Assembly (NCBI GenBank): GCA_023264755.1
Contig: JAHFVB010000088.1
Coordinates: forward strand, 1 to 11,921
Reading direction: 5' to 3'
DNA: 11,921 nucleotides
Source of the DNA: Mycobacterium sp.
GTDB lineage: Bacteria; Actinomycetota; Actinomycetes; Mycobacteriales; Mycobacteriaceae
This document shows, piece after piece, positions 1 to 6,266 of this stretch. Position numbers and translations under genes: made by a program. Under the pieces are notes generated by a model that made no database searches, was not told the DNA's origin, and worked only from the letters and a program-made list of their open reading frames with translations. How positions within the stretch are numbered: the first letter of the stretch is position 1; every line of letters starts with the position of its first letter.

Positions 1-1
1 A

Positions 2-1417
2 CGGATCCTGTCCACCGCCACCATGCTCTTCGACCTGATCCGCACGCTGGGGCGGCAGGAGGACGGCGGGGCTTCGGCCACGCTCGCAGTGGGCGACCTG
101 GTGGCCCGCATGAGCTCGCTGCGGCAGCTGTCCATATCGGTGGCGCGGGCGCTGAGCGACGGCCAGGACGCCGCCACCCGCGCGGCGTTGGTCAAGGATC
201 TCGGAACCCGCTTCGAACAGGAGTCGGTGGAACTGGCGGCCGAGCTGCTCGAACACGTCCAGCCGCGTTCACCGGCCGCGCAACGGCTCCGCGGCCTGGT
301 GGATACGGCGCGCGTGCACTCACCGATGTTCACCCTGCGCGGCGGCACCAACGAGGTGCTGCGCGGCGTGGTGGCCAAGGGCCTCGCGCACCAGCCCCGG
401 GCCGAGCGCGGAGACGACGAACTACGCCAGCTGGTCGAGGACATCGGGCGCCGCTCGTTCGACGCCGGGCTGGGCCACCACGGCTTGCCTGCCGAGTTCG
501 ACGAGCAGCTGTGGCGCTCGCTCGAGGACACCGGGCTGAGCCGCCTGACCACTGCCGAGGGAGCCGGGCTACGGGAATCGGCCGTGGTGCTGGGCGGGCT
601 GGCTCGCTGGGCCGCCGCCGTGCCCAGCGCCGAAACCGACGTGCTCGCAGCGTGGTTGGCCAACTCGGCCGGCCTCGAACTGCCTGCTGCGGGACCACTC
701 ACCATCGCACTCGCCGACGCAGTCTCGGGGCAGCGGATCACCGGCACGGCGACCGGCGTCCCGTGGCCGGGCGCCGGCCCGGTGCTACTCGCTGCCAGGA
801 CCGAGGACGCCCTGTGCGTGAGCTGGCTCGCCGAGCCCGTCCTCGAGATCGGCCACAACCTGGCCGGGGAGCCGCGGGGCCGGCTCGACTTCGACGTGCC
901 GGTCGGCGACGTCGTGCGCCTGCCCGTGGACGTGGGAACCGAGCTCGAACGCCGTGGGGCATGGGCGCGCTGCGTGCAGCTCGTCGGGGCCCTGGAGGCG
1001 GCCACCGAGCTGACCGTCGCGCACACCGCCGAACGCATTCAGTTCGGTCGGCCACTGAACGCGTTCCAGGCCGTCGCGCACTCCCTGGCGACGATGGCCG
1101 GAGAGTTGGAACGCGCCCGCGCCGCTGCCGGCCTGGCCACGGCCGCCGCTGCCGACCACGGTTTCGCCAGCCCGCAGGCCGAGTACGCGGTCACCGTGGC
1201 CAAGGTGGCCGTGGGCCGGGCCGTCGCACCGGTGAGCACCATCGCCCACCAGTTGCACGGCGCCATCGGCGTGACGCTGGAGCACCCGCTCTGGCTAGCC
1301 ACCCTGCGGGCCAGGGCCTGGGCCGACGAGTTTGGCACGACGGCCCATCACGCGCACCGGCTGGGTCGGATGGCGCTTGCGAGCGCCGATCCGTGGGACC
1401 TCGTCGTCGGCCGCTGA
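2..1417 (+). CDS. Fused two-module acyl-CoA dehydrogenase (FadE family), 5' truncated
   Basis: Flavoprotein expected to oxidise an acyl-CoA to the 2,3-enoyl-CoA in beta-oxidation. The frame is open to the left edge (first residues RILSTATMLF), so the ATG at 23 is probably an internal Met and the true start lies upstream. About 471 residues are visible. The first ~120 are the end of one dehydrogenase module, closing with RGGTNEVLRG (about nt 338-367), the place where classical enzymes carry YEGT with the catalytic Glu. A second module follows, with poorly conserved middle domains but clear C-terminal motifs: ERIQFGRPLNAFQAVAH (about nt 1031-1081) and HQLHGAIGVTLEH (about nt 1247-1285), both associated with FAD binding and dimer contacts. 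The module order is therefore GGT-type half first, QLHG-type half second, the reverse of the complete dehydrogenase at 9017-11239. Family assignment is firm; substrate and FadE number are not determinable here. Confidence 0.88.
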   Translation, partial: RILSTATMLFDLIRTLGRQEDGGASATLAVGDLVARMSSLRQLSISVARALSDGQDAATRAALVKDLGTRFEQESVELAAELLEHVQPRSPAAQRLRGLVDTARVHSPMFTLRGGTNEVLRGVVAKGLAHQPRAERGDDELRQLVEDIGRRSFDAGLGHHGLPAEFDEQLWRSLEDTGLSRLTTAEGAGLRESAVVLGGLARWAAAVPSAETDVLAAWLANSAGLELPAAGPLTIALADAVSGQRITGTATGVPWPGAGPVLLAARTEDALCVSWLAEPVLEIGHNLAGEPRGRLDFDVPVGDVVRLPVDVGTELERRGAWARCVQLVGALEAATELTVAHTAERIQFGRPLNAFQAVAHSLATMAGELERARAAAGLATAAAADHGFASPQAEYAVTVAKVAVGRAVAPVSTIAHQLHGAIGVTLEHPLWLATLRARAWADEFGTTAHHAHRLGRMALASADPWDLVVGR

Positions 1418-1427
1418 GCGGGCGCCG

Positions 1428-1455
1428 CCGGGTGGCGTGAGCAAACCTCACCCGG
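1428..1455 (+). terminator. Possible stem-loop after the fadE stop codon
   Basis: CCGGGTG (1428-1434) and CACCCGG (1449-1455) form a perfect 7-bp inverted repeat around a 14-nt loop. An alternative smaller hairpin, GTGAG-CAAAC-CTCAC, occupies 1437-1451. It begins 11 nt after the stop codon at 1415-1417. There is no T-tract, which is common for mycobacterial candidates but leaves terminator function unproven; alternative pairing within the same segment is also possible. Confidence 0.35.
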
Positions 1456-1509
1456 AAGGTGTGATCGGCGTGACTGCGTCATTCGCCGACGGCGAGGACG
1501 ATGGACGTC

Positions 1510-1980
1510 ATGAATAAATTAGCGTGGGCGAAAACCGCCGCCATGGCGGGCGCCCTCCTCACCGCGAGTACCGCCGTCGCGGCGGCCGCCAGCCCGATGC
1601 CGTTGTCCAGCCAGTGGCGGGCCTGCGACTTCACCAAGCTCGGGTCTGTCAGCGCAGTCGGTGACGCCCGGATGATGGCGGACGTCACCAGCTCGAACTC
1701 CACGGTCACCGCTCGCGTCGAGGCAGCCGTCGCCCGGCCGAACGCGTACTACACGGTCCGCATCATCCAGACCCCGCGCCCCTCGCTGGGGTGTGCGCCC
1801 GGTGATCCGGGCGTCATCACCGGCGGACTTCAGGTCGACGCCGCCGGCAACGGCTCGGTCACCGTGCAAGGCCCCATCGCGGCGGGCAAGACGGGCGCGT
1901 GGGTGATCGTCGACCGGCCGTCGGAGTACTCCCAGACCCCCGCCGAGTTCTACGCCACCGAGTTCATCGCCAGCATCTGA
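1510..1980 (+). CDS. Small secreted protein of unknown function
   Basis: I do not recognise the family. From ATG 1510 the product is 156 residues with a clear Sec signal peptide: Lys3 and Lys8, a hydrophobic core at about residues 9-24, and an AVAAAAS run with probable AxA cleavage near residues 24-28. The mature part (~130 residues) contains exactly two cysteines, Cys39 and Cys95, which could form one disulfide, and has alternating beta-like stretches with Gly/Asn turns (DAAGNGSVTV, GAWVIVDRP), suggesting a small beta-rich extracytoplasmic domain. An in-frame ATG at 1501 is an alternative start adding MDV. Neither start has an ideal ribosome site: GAGG at 1494-1497 is 3 nt from 1501 and 12 nt from 1510. 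It lies 72 nt before the lipoprotein gene. Confidence is high that it is a secreted protein gene; function is unknown. Confidence 0.8.
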   Translation: MNKLAWAKTAAMAGALLTASTAVAAAASPMPLSSQWRACDFTKLGSVSAVGDARMMADVTSSNSTVTARVEAAVARPNAYYTVRIIQTPRPSLGCAPGDPGVITGGLQVDAAGNGSVTVQGPIAAGKTGAWVIVDRPSEYSQTPAEFYATEFIASI

Positions 1981-1986
1981 GCTCGT

Positions 1987-2015
1987 TTGTTGGACCGGGC
2001 GTGCGCTGTTACCTT
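1987..2015 (+). promoter_or_regulatory. Candidate promoter of the lipoprotein gene
   Basis: TTGTTG (1987-1992) and TACCTT (2010-2015, fits the mycobacterial TANNNT -10 pattern) are separated by 17 nt. Transcription would start near 2022, about 30 nt before the lipoprotein ATG at 2053, which is preceded by GGGAGA (2041-2046) as ribosome site. This is judged from spacing and consensus only. Confidence 0.35.
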
Positions 2016-2052
2016 CGCCGAGTCGCGGGCAGCAGGGCACGGGAGATCTGGG

Positions 2053-2495
2053 ATGTCACATCGTTTGACCGCGGCGGTCGTCACGGCCGCCGCGCTGTGG
2101 CTCGCCGGTTGCGGTCACGACGGGGGCCCAGCCCGACGCCGAGCCAGACTGTAACCCCGGCCACGCGCGGGAGCGGGTCGCCCGGGCCGACGGCGACCGC
2201 ACCCACGGCGGGTGAGCCCACCGCACCCGGAGCCAACGCGACCGGGCCCCAGCAAACCCTGAATCAGAGTTCCTGCACCGATCTCACGGGGGCCAACCTG
2301 GAGCTCGCGATCGCCACCACGGCCGGGGACGCCAAGCGGGCCGCGGACGTGTTCGCCAAGTACCACCCCCCATCGGACGTGCAGGAAGCCGTCGACCACT
2401 TCGTCTCGACCAAGGGCGCGCAACCCGACGACCCCGAGTTCGCCGAGGACAACCGCCGCATCGACGACTGGGTCAAGGCGGTCTGTCCGCAGTGA
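2053..2495 (+). CDS. Putative lipoprotein, apparent -1 frameshift
   Basis: ATG 2053, with GGGAGA 6 nt upstream, opens MSHRLTAAVVTAAALWLAGC: a type II signal peptide with lipobox LAGC, so Cys20 would be lipidated and the protein anchored outside the membrane. This frame stops at TAA 2152-2154 after 33 codons. The mature region continues in the -1 frame to the TGA at 2493-2495: a Ser/Thr/Pro/Ala-rich linker, then a ~75-residue helical domain from SSCTDLTGAN to VKAVCPQ, with one Cys near each end, typical of small actinobacterial lipoproteins. Joining the frames at the G5C3 run (2122-2129) gives a sensible protein of about 147 residues. Adding one G restores GHDGGPSPTPS. Causes could be a sequencing or assembly error, a genuine loss-of-function deletion, or slippage at GGGCCCA (2124-2130). 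The open frame from 1899 across the preceding gene is not its natural start. Function is unknown. Confidence 0.75.
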
Positions 2496-2525
2496 TCGGG
2501 ATTTCCGAGCTGCGGCAAACCCCGG

Positions 2526-2531
2526 TATCCT
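2526..2531 (+). promoter_or_regulatory. Candidate -10 element of the acyltransferase-fadD12-lipO operon
   Basis: TATCCT matches the mycobacterial TANNNT -10 pattern. A start point about 7 nt downstream would fall at about 2538, within the KstR-like palindrome, leaving a leader of about 30 nt before GTG 2568. A weak -35 candidate, TTTCCG (2502-2507), is 18 nt upstream. Position relative to the operator makes this more credible than a chance match. Confidence 0.5.
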
Positions 2532-2536
2532 CAAAC

Positions 2537-2550
2537 TAGAACACGTTCCA
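2537..2550. promoter_or_regulatory. KstR-type operator
   Basis: TAGAACACGTTCCA matches every fixed base of the consensus TNNAACNNGTTNNA described for KstR, the TetR-family repressor of sterol catabolism in mycobacteria and rhodococci. Its core GAAC-AC-GTTC is a perfect inverted repeat. It sits 17 nt before the GTG start of the acyltransferase gene and just after a -10 candidate (2526-2531), so bound repressor would cover the start point. I saw no second match in the other gene gaps of the window. The match is seen directly; binding and sterol control are inferred. Confidence 0.75.
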
Positions 2551-2567
2551 ATTCCCGAGGGGGAGCC

Positions 2568-3368
2568 GTGCCCGAGACCGAGCCGTCGGAAGTAACCAAG
2601 TGGGATCCAGGGCTGACCGAGAAGGTCATGCGGTTCATCCGCCCACTCATCAAGGGCTACCACCGGGCCGAGGTCCGCGGGCTGGAGCACATCCCGCCCG
2701 GCGGCGTGCTCGTCGTCGCCAACCACTCCGGCGGCCTGTTCGCGATGGACGTCCCGGTGTTCGCCACCGACTTCTATGAGAAGTACGGCTACGACCGCCC
2801 CGTCTACACCCTGGGCTTCGACCTGATCTTCGTCGGCCCCACCGCCGACCTCTTCAAGAAGACCGGCTTCATCCCCGCCAACCACGAGAACGCCGACGAG
2901 GCCTTGCGCACGGGCGGCGTGGTGATCGTGTTCCCCGGCGGCGACTATGACGTCTACCGGCCGACCTTCTCGCGCAACAAGATCGACTTCGGCGGCCGTA
3001 CCGGATACGTCCGCGCCGCACTCAACGCCGGCGTGCCGATCGTGCCCTCGGTGTCGATCGGCGGGCAGGAAAGCCAGCTGTACCTCAGCCGGGGCACGGC
3101 CGTGGCGAAGGCGCTGCGGCTGGACAAGCTGCTCCGCGCGAAGATTCTGCCCATCTCGTTCGGCTTCCCGTTCGGATTCAGCGCCGTGCTCCCGGTGAAC
3201 GTTCCGCTGCCCACCAAGATCATCACGCAGGTGCTGCCGCCGATCGACATCGTCGCGGAGTTCGGAGAGGACCCCGACGTCGACGAGGTCGACGCCCACG
3301 TCCGGCACGTCATGCAGAAGGCGCTCGACGAACTCGCCGAGGAACGCCGACTTCCGGTGCTTGGCTGA
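2568..3368 (+). CDS. PlsC/DGAT2-type acyltransferase, Rv1428c-like
   Basis: Predicted to transfer an acyl group from acyl-CoA to a lipid hydroxyl; the acceptor is unknown. The 266-residue protein has the acyltransferase motifs in order: GVLVVANHSGGLFAMD (about 46-61; His53 the likely catalytic base), FPGGDYDVYRP (122-132), and GVPIVPSVSIGG (155-166), resembling the corresponding blocks of DGAT2/PlsC proteins. The catalytic block differs from NHxxxxD because the next Asp (Asp61) is eight residues after His53. There is no obvious signal peptide; membrane contact would be peripheral or through short hydrophobic stretches. GTG 2568 is chosen because GAGG (2557-2560, within a GAGGGGGAG run) is 7 nt upstream and it directly follows the KstR-like site. 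It is the first gene of the operon and its 3' end overlaps fadD12 by 8 nt, suggesting translational coupling. Confidence 0.85.
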   Translation: MPETEPSEVTKWDPGLTEKVMRFIRPLIKGYHRAEVRGLEHIPPGGVLVVANHSGGLFAMDVPVFATDFYEKYGYDRPVYTLGFDLIFVGPTADLFKKTGFIPANHENADEALRTGGVVIVFPGGDYDVYRPTFSRNKIDFGGRTGYVRAALNAGVPIVPSVSIGGQESQLYLSRGTAVAKALRLDKLLRAKILPISFGFPFGFSAVLPVNVPLPTKIITQVLPPIDIVAEFGEDPDVDEVDAHVRHVMQKALDELAEERRLPVLG

Positions 3369-5037
3369 GCTGGTGGCACTCCAGGACGCGCTGGGCTTGG
3401 TGACGACCATGGTCCGCGCCGGCGTGATCGCGCCACTGCGACCGGACAAGTACCTCCGGATCGCCGCCGCGATGGCCCGCGAGAACATGGGCATCACGTC
3501 GGGTTTCGCAGCCGCCGCCCAACGCTGCCCCAATCGGGCCGGCCTGATCGACGAGCTCGGCACCCTGACCTTCCGCGAGCTCGACCAACGTGCCAACGCC
3601 CTCGCGGCGGCGCTGCAGAGTCTGCGCAGCGGCCAGGGCAAGCCCGAGGGCGTCGCCGGGACGGCTCCGGAAGTGGTCGCCATCATGGCCCGCAACCACC
3701 GCGGCTTCGTCGAAACGCTGATCGCCGCCAACCGCATGGGCGCGGACGTGCTGCTGCTGAACACGTCGTTCGCCGGTCCCGCGCTGGCCGAGGTGATGGC
3801 CAGGGAGAGCGCCGGGAAGTCCCTCACCGTCGTCTACGACGAAGAGTTCACCCCCACCGTCGACCGGGCCCTGGCCGACCACCCCGCGGCCGTTCGCATC
3901 GTGGCATGGACCGACACCCCCACCGCCGGCTTGACGGTCGAGAAGCTGATCGAGGCCCACGCGAGCAGGCAGCCACGCCGGGCGTCCGCCAAGTCCAAGG
4001 TCATCCTGCTGACGTCGGGCACCACCGGTACACCCAAGGGCGCCAGCCACTCTGGGGGTGGACCCGAGACGTTGAAGGCCATCCTCGACCGCACGCCGTG
4101 GCGCGCCGAGGAAGTCACCGTCATCGTCGCGCCGATGTTCCACGCCTGGGGGTTCTCGCAGCTCGCCTTCGCCGCGTCGATGTCGTGCACGATCGTCACC
4201 AGGCGCAAGTTCGATCCCGAGGCCACGCTGGCCCTTGTCGACGAGCACCAGGCCACCGGATTGTGCGTCGTCCCAGTCATGTTCGACCGCATCATGGAGC
4301 TGCCCGACGACGTCCGGGCACGGTACAGCGGCCGCAGCCTACGGTTCGCCGCCGCCTCGGGTTCCCGCATGCGACCGGACGTGGTGACCGCGTTCATGGA
4401 TCAGTTCGGCGACGTGATCTACAACAACTACAACGCCACCGAGGCGGGCATGATCGCCACCGCGACGCCAGCCGATTTGCGCGTCGCACCCGACACCGCG
4501 GGAAAACCCGCCGAGGGCACCGACATTCGCATCCTCGACTCCGAACTCCGCGAACTGCCGACCGGCGAGGTCGGCACCATCTACGTCCGCAACTCAAGCC
4601 AGTTCGACGGCTACACCTCCGGAACCACGAAACAGTTCCACGAGGACTACATGAGCTCCGGTGACGTCGGCTACCTCGACGAGGCGGGCCGGCTGTTCGT
4701 GGTGGGCCGCGACGACGAGATGATCGTCTCCGGCGGCGAGAACGTCTACCCCATCGAGGTCGAACGGATCCTGGCCGCCCACCCGCAGGTCGCCGAGGCT
4801 GCGGTACTGGGCGTCGACGACGCACAGTACGGGCAGCGGCTGGTCGCCTTCGTCGTGCCGGTCACCGACGCATCGGTGACCCCGGACACCCTCAAGGCCC
4901 ACGTGCGCGAACACCTCGCCAACTACAAGGTCCCGCGCAGCATCACAGTGCTCGGAGGTTTGCCGAGGGGCAGCACTGGCAAGATCATTCGGCGTGAACT
5001 TCAAGAACTCGTTCCGCCGGACGGTGAGGGCAATTAG
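3361..5037 (+). CDS. fadD12: Fatty-acyl-CoA ligase FadD12
   Basis: ATP-dependent activation of a carboxylic (probably fatty) acid to its CoA thioester through an acyl-adenylate. ANL-family motifs are all present in the 558-residue frame: the P-loop LTSGTTGTPKG (217-227), NNYNATEAG (355-363), YLDEAGRLFVVGRDDEMIVSGGENVYP around 438-464 (hinge and C-terminal switch), and the catalytic Lys541 in PRGSTGKIIRREL. The name rests on this family plus its position between an Rv1428c-like gene and lipO. The start is uncertain: TTG 3361 overlaps the acyltransferase stop; GTG 3373 in the same frame would give 554 residues. Neither has a strong ribosome site, consistent with coupling to the upstream gene. 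Transcription should come from the promoter near 2526 under the KstR-like operator. The exact substrate cannot be read from sequence. Confidence 0.88.
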   Translation: MAELVALQDALGLVTTMVRAGVIAPLRPDKYLRIAAAMARENMGITSGFAAAAQRCPNRAGLIDELGTLTFRELDQRANALAAALQSLRSGQGKPEGVAGTAPEVVAIMARNHRGFVETLIAANRMGADVLLLNTSFAGPALAEVMARESAGKSLTVVYDEEFTPTVDRALADHPAAVRIVAWTDTPTAGLTVEKLIEAHASRQPRRASAKSKVILLTSGTTGTPKGASHSGGGPETLKAILDRTPWRAEEVTVIVAPMFHAWGFSQLAFAASMSCTIVTRRKFDPEATLALVDEHQATGLCVVPVMFDRIMELPDDVRARYSGRSLRFAAASGSRMRPDVVTAFMDQFGDVIYNNYNATEAGMIATATPADLRVAPDTAGKPAEGTDIRILDSELRELPTGEVGTIYVRNSSQFDGYTSGTTKQFHEDYMSSGDVGYLDEAGRLFVVGRDDEMIVSGGENVYPIEVERILAAHPQVAEAAVLGVDDAQYGQRLVAFVVPVTDASVTPDTLKAHVREHLANYKVPRSITVLGGLPRGSTGKIIRRELQELVPPDGEGN

Positions 5038-6256
5038 CCGGCGCAAGCGGTATCCGCTGTTGCGGGCCGCAGCCGAGGTGGTCAACGCCGCCAACGCCGT
5101 CCAACCGCTGGGCCGCGAGGGTTACGTCACCCTCCCCGTGTTCGCCTTCGGCTGGCCGACCAGCGAAGCGGCCCCCGTCGTCGTCGGAGCTTCCGCACTC
5201 GACGCGCTGCGCCGCGGCCTACGGGGCGACTTCACGGGCCGCCGAGGCCGCCTCGCCCTGGCATTGACCGTGCTGTCCTGGGGGTTGCTCGGATTCGTCT
5301 ACCGGCGTGCCGCCAAGTCCCAGCAGTACTTCGAGGATCCGCTGCGGAATGGCCTCGGAACCGACTACTACGACATCGCCGTCCGCGAACGCCGCAAACG
5401 GCCCGGCGGGGTGCTCCGGACCTCCTGGACCCGCCGGCGTTACGTCACCAAGTCCGACATCGTCCGGTACGGCCCCCACCGGGCCAACGTCGCCGACGTG
5501 TGGCACCGCGCCGACCTGCCCCGCGACGGCAAGGCCCCGGTGCTGCTGCAGGTACCCGGCGGCGCGTGGGCCATCGGAATGCGCCGCCCGCAGGCCTATC
5601 CGATGCTGAGCCACCTGGCCGACGAGGGCTGGGTGTGCGTGTCGATGGCCTACCGGGTCAGCCCCCGCAACACCTGGCCGGCACACATCGTCGACGTGAA
5701 GCGGGCGTTGGCGTGGGTCAAGGAACACATCGCCGAATACGGCGGCGACCCCGACTTCGTCGCCATCTCCGGGGGGTCGGCGGGCGGACACCTGGCCGCG
5801 CTGGCCGCCCTGACGCCCAACGACCCGGAATGGCAGCCGGGCTTCGAAGACGCCGACACGTCGGTGGTGGCCGCCGTCCCCATCTACGGCCGGTACGACT
5901 GGTTCAGCACCAAGGGCTCCGGGCGCCCCGAATTCATCTCGATCCTGCAGCGCTACATCGTCAAGAAGCGGTTCTCGCAGAACCGGCAGGTGTACCTGGA
6001 CGCTTCGCCCATCACGAAGGTGCGGCCGGACGCCCCTCCGTTCTTCATCCTGCACGGCGAGGACGACTCGATCATCCCCGTCGGCGAGGGCCGCGAGTTC
6101 GCCGAGACGCTCTCGCAGAAGTCCGATGACGTCGTCGTCTACGCCGAGATCCCGCACGCGCAGCACGCCTTCGACTTCTTCGGCTCGCCGCACGGGCACT
6201 ACACCGCGACCGCGGTGGCCCACTTCCTGGACTGGGTGAAGGCCACCCGGTCCTGA
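4994..6256 (+). CDS. lipO: Esterase/lipase LipO (alpha/beta-hydrolase)
   Basis: Carboxylester hydrolase, presumably acting on lipid esters. The 420-residue protein has VPGGAW (187-192) at the oxyanion-hole position, in place of the HGG of the hormone-sensitive-lipase group; nucleophile Ser262 in GGSAGG (260-265); likely Asp358 in HGEDDSIIPV; and His391 in AQHAFD, giving a complete triad. A hydrophobic segment at about 87-103, flanked by Arg/Lys, could be a membrane anchor; the basic N-terminus is not a clean signal peptide. GTG 4994 overlaps fadD12 by 44 nt. GTG 5024, in the same frame, would reduce the overlap to 14 nt and give 410 residues. It is the last gene of the KstR-like-controlled operon and runs tail-to-tail into the WS/DGAT gene 10 nt away, as lipO and Rv1425 do in M. 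tuberculosis. A paralogue is encoded at 7705-8928. Confidence 0.87.
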   Translation: MNFKNSFRRTVRAISRRKRYPLLRAAAEVVNAANAVQPLGREGYVTLPVFAFGWPTSEAAPVVVGASALDALRRGLRGDFTGRRGRLALALTVLSWGLLGFVYRRAAKSQQYFEDPLRNGLGTDYYDIAVRERRKRPGGVLRTSWTRRRYVTKSDIVRYGPHRANVADVWHRADLPRDGKAPVLLQVPGGAWAIGMRRPQAYPMLSHLADEGWVCVSMAYRVSPRNTWPAHIVDVKRALAWVKEHIAEYGGDPDFVAISGGSAGGHLAALAALTPNDPEWQPGFEDADTSVVAAVPIYGRYDWFSTKGSGRPEFISILQRYIVKKRFSQNRQVYLDASPITKVRPDAPPFFILHGEDDSIIPVGEGREFAETLSQKSDDVVVYAEIPHAQHAFDFFGSPHGHYTATAVAHFLDWVKATRS

Positions 6257-6266
6257 CCGGTGCGGG

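Noticed and set aside
23..25. ATG 23 as the start of the first dehydrogenase.
   Set aside because: The frame is open to the window edge and the sequence at ATG is already inside the C-terminal helical part of a dehydrogenase module, so the gene must begin upstream.
1332..1517. Small plus-strand open frame of 61 codons bridging the first two genes.
   Set aside because: Mostly a shadow of the dehydrogenase end, with Arg/Pro-rich translation and no ribosome site or motif.
1899..2052. Open frame from 1899 as N-terminus of the lipoprotein-domain protein.
   Set aside because: It overlaps the secreted-protein gene and yields an Arg-rich non-signal sequence; a proper lipobox peptide starts at 2053 in another frame.
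2115..3827. Long minus-strand open frame of 570 codons.
   Set aside because: It lies opposite the lipoprotein, acyltransferase and fadD12, which have clear family motifs. Its translation is low-complexity, as expected from antisense of GC-rich coding DNA.
5219..6223. Minus-strand open frame of 334 codons opposite lipO.
   Set aside because: It is a shadow of lipO: Gly/Val/Arg/Asp-rich translation without motifs, while the plus strand has a full catalytic triad.
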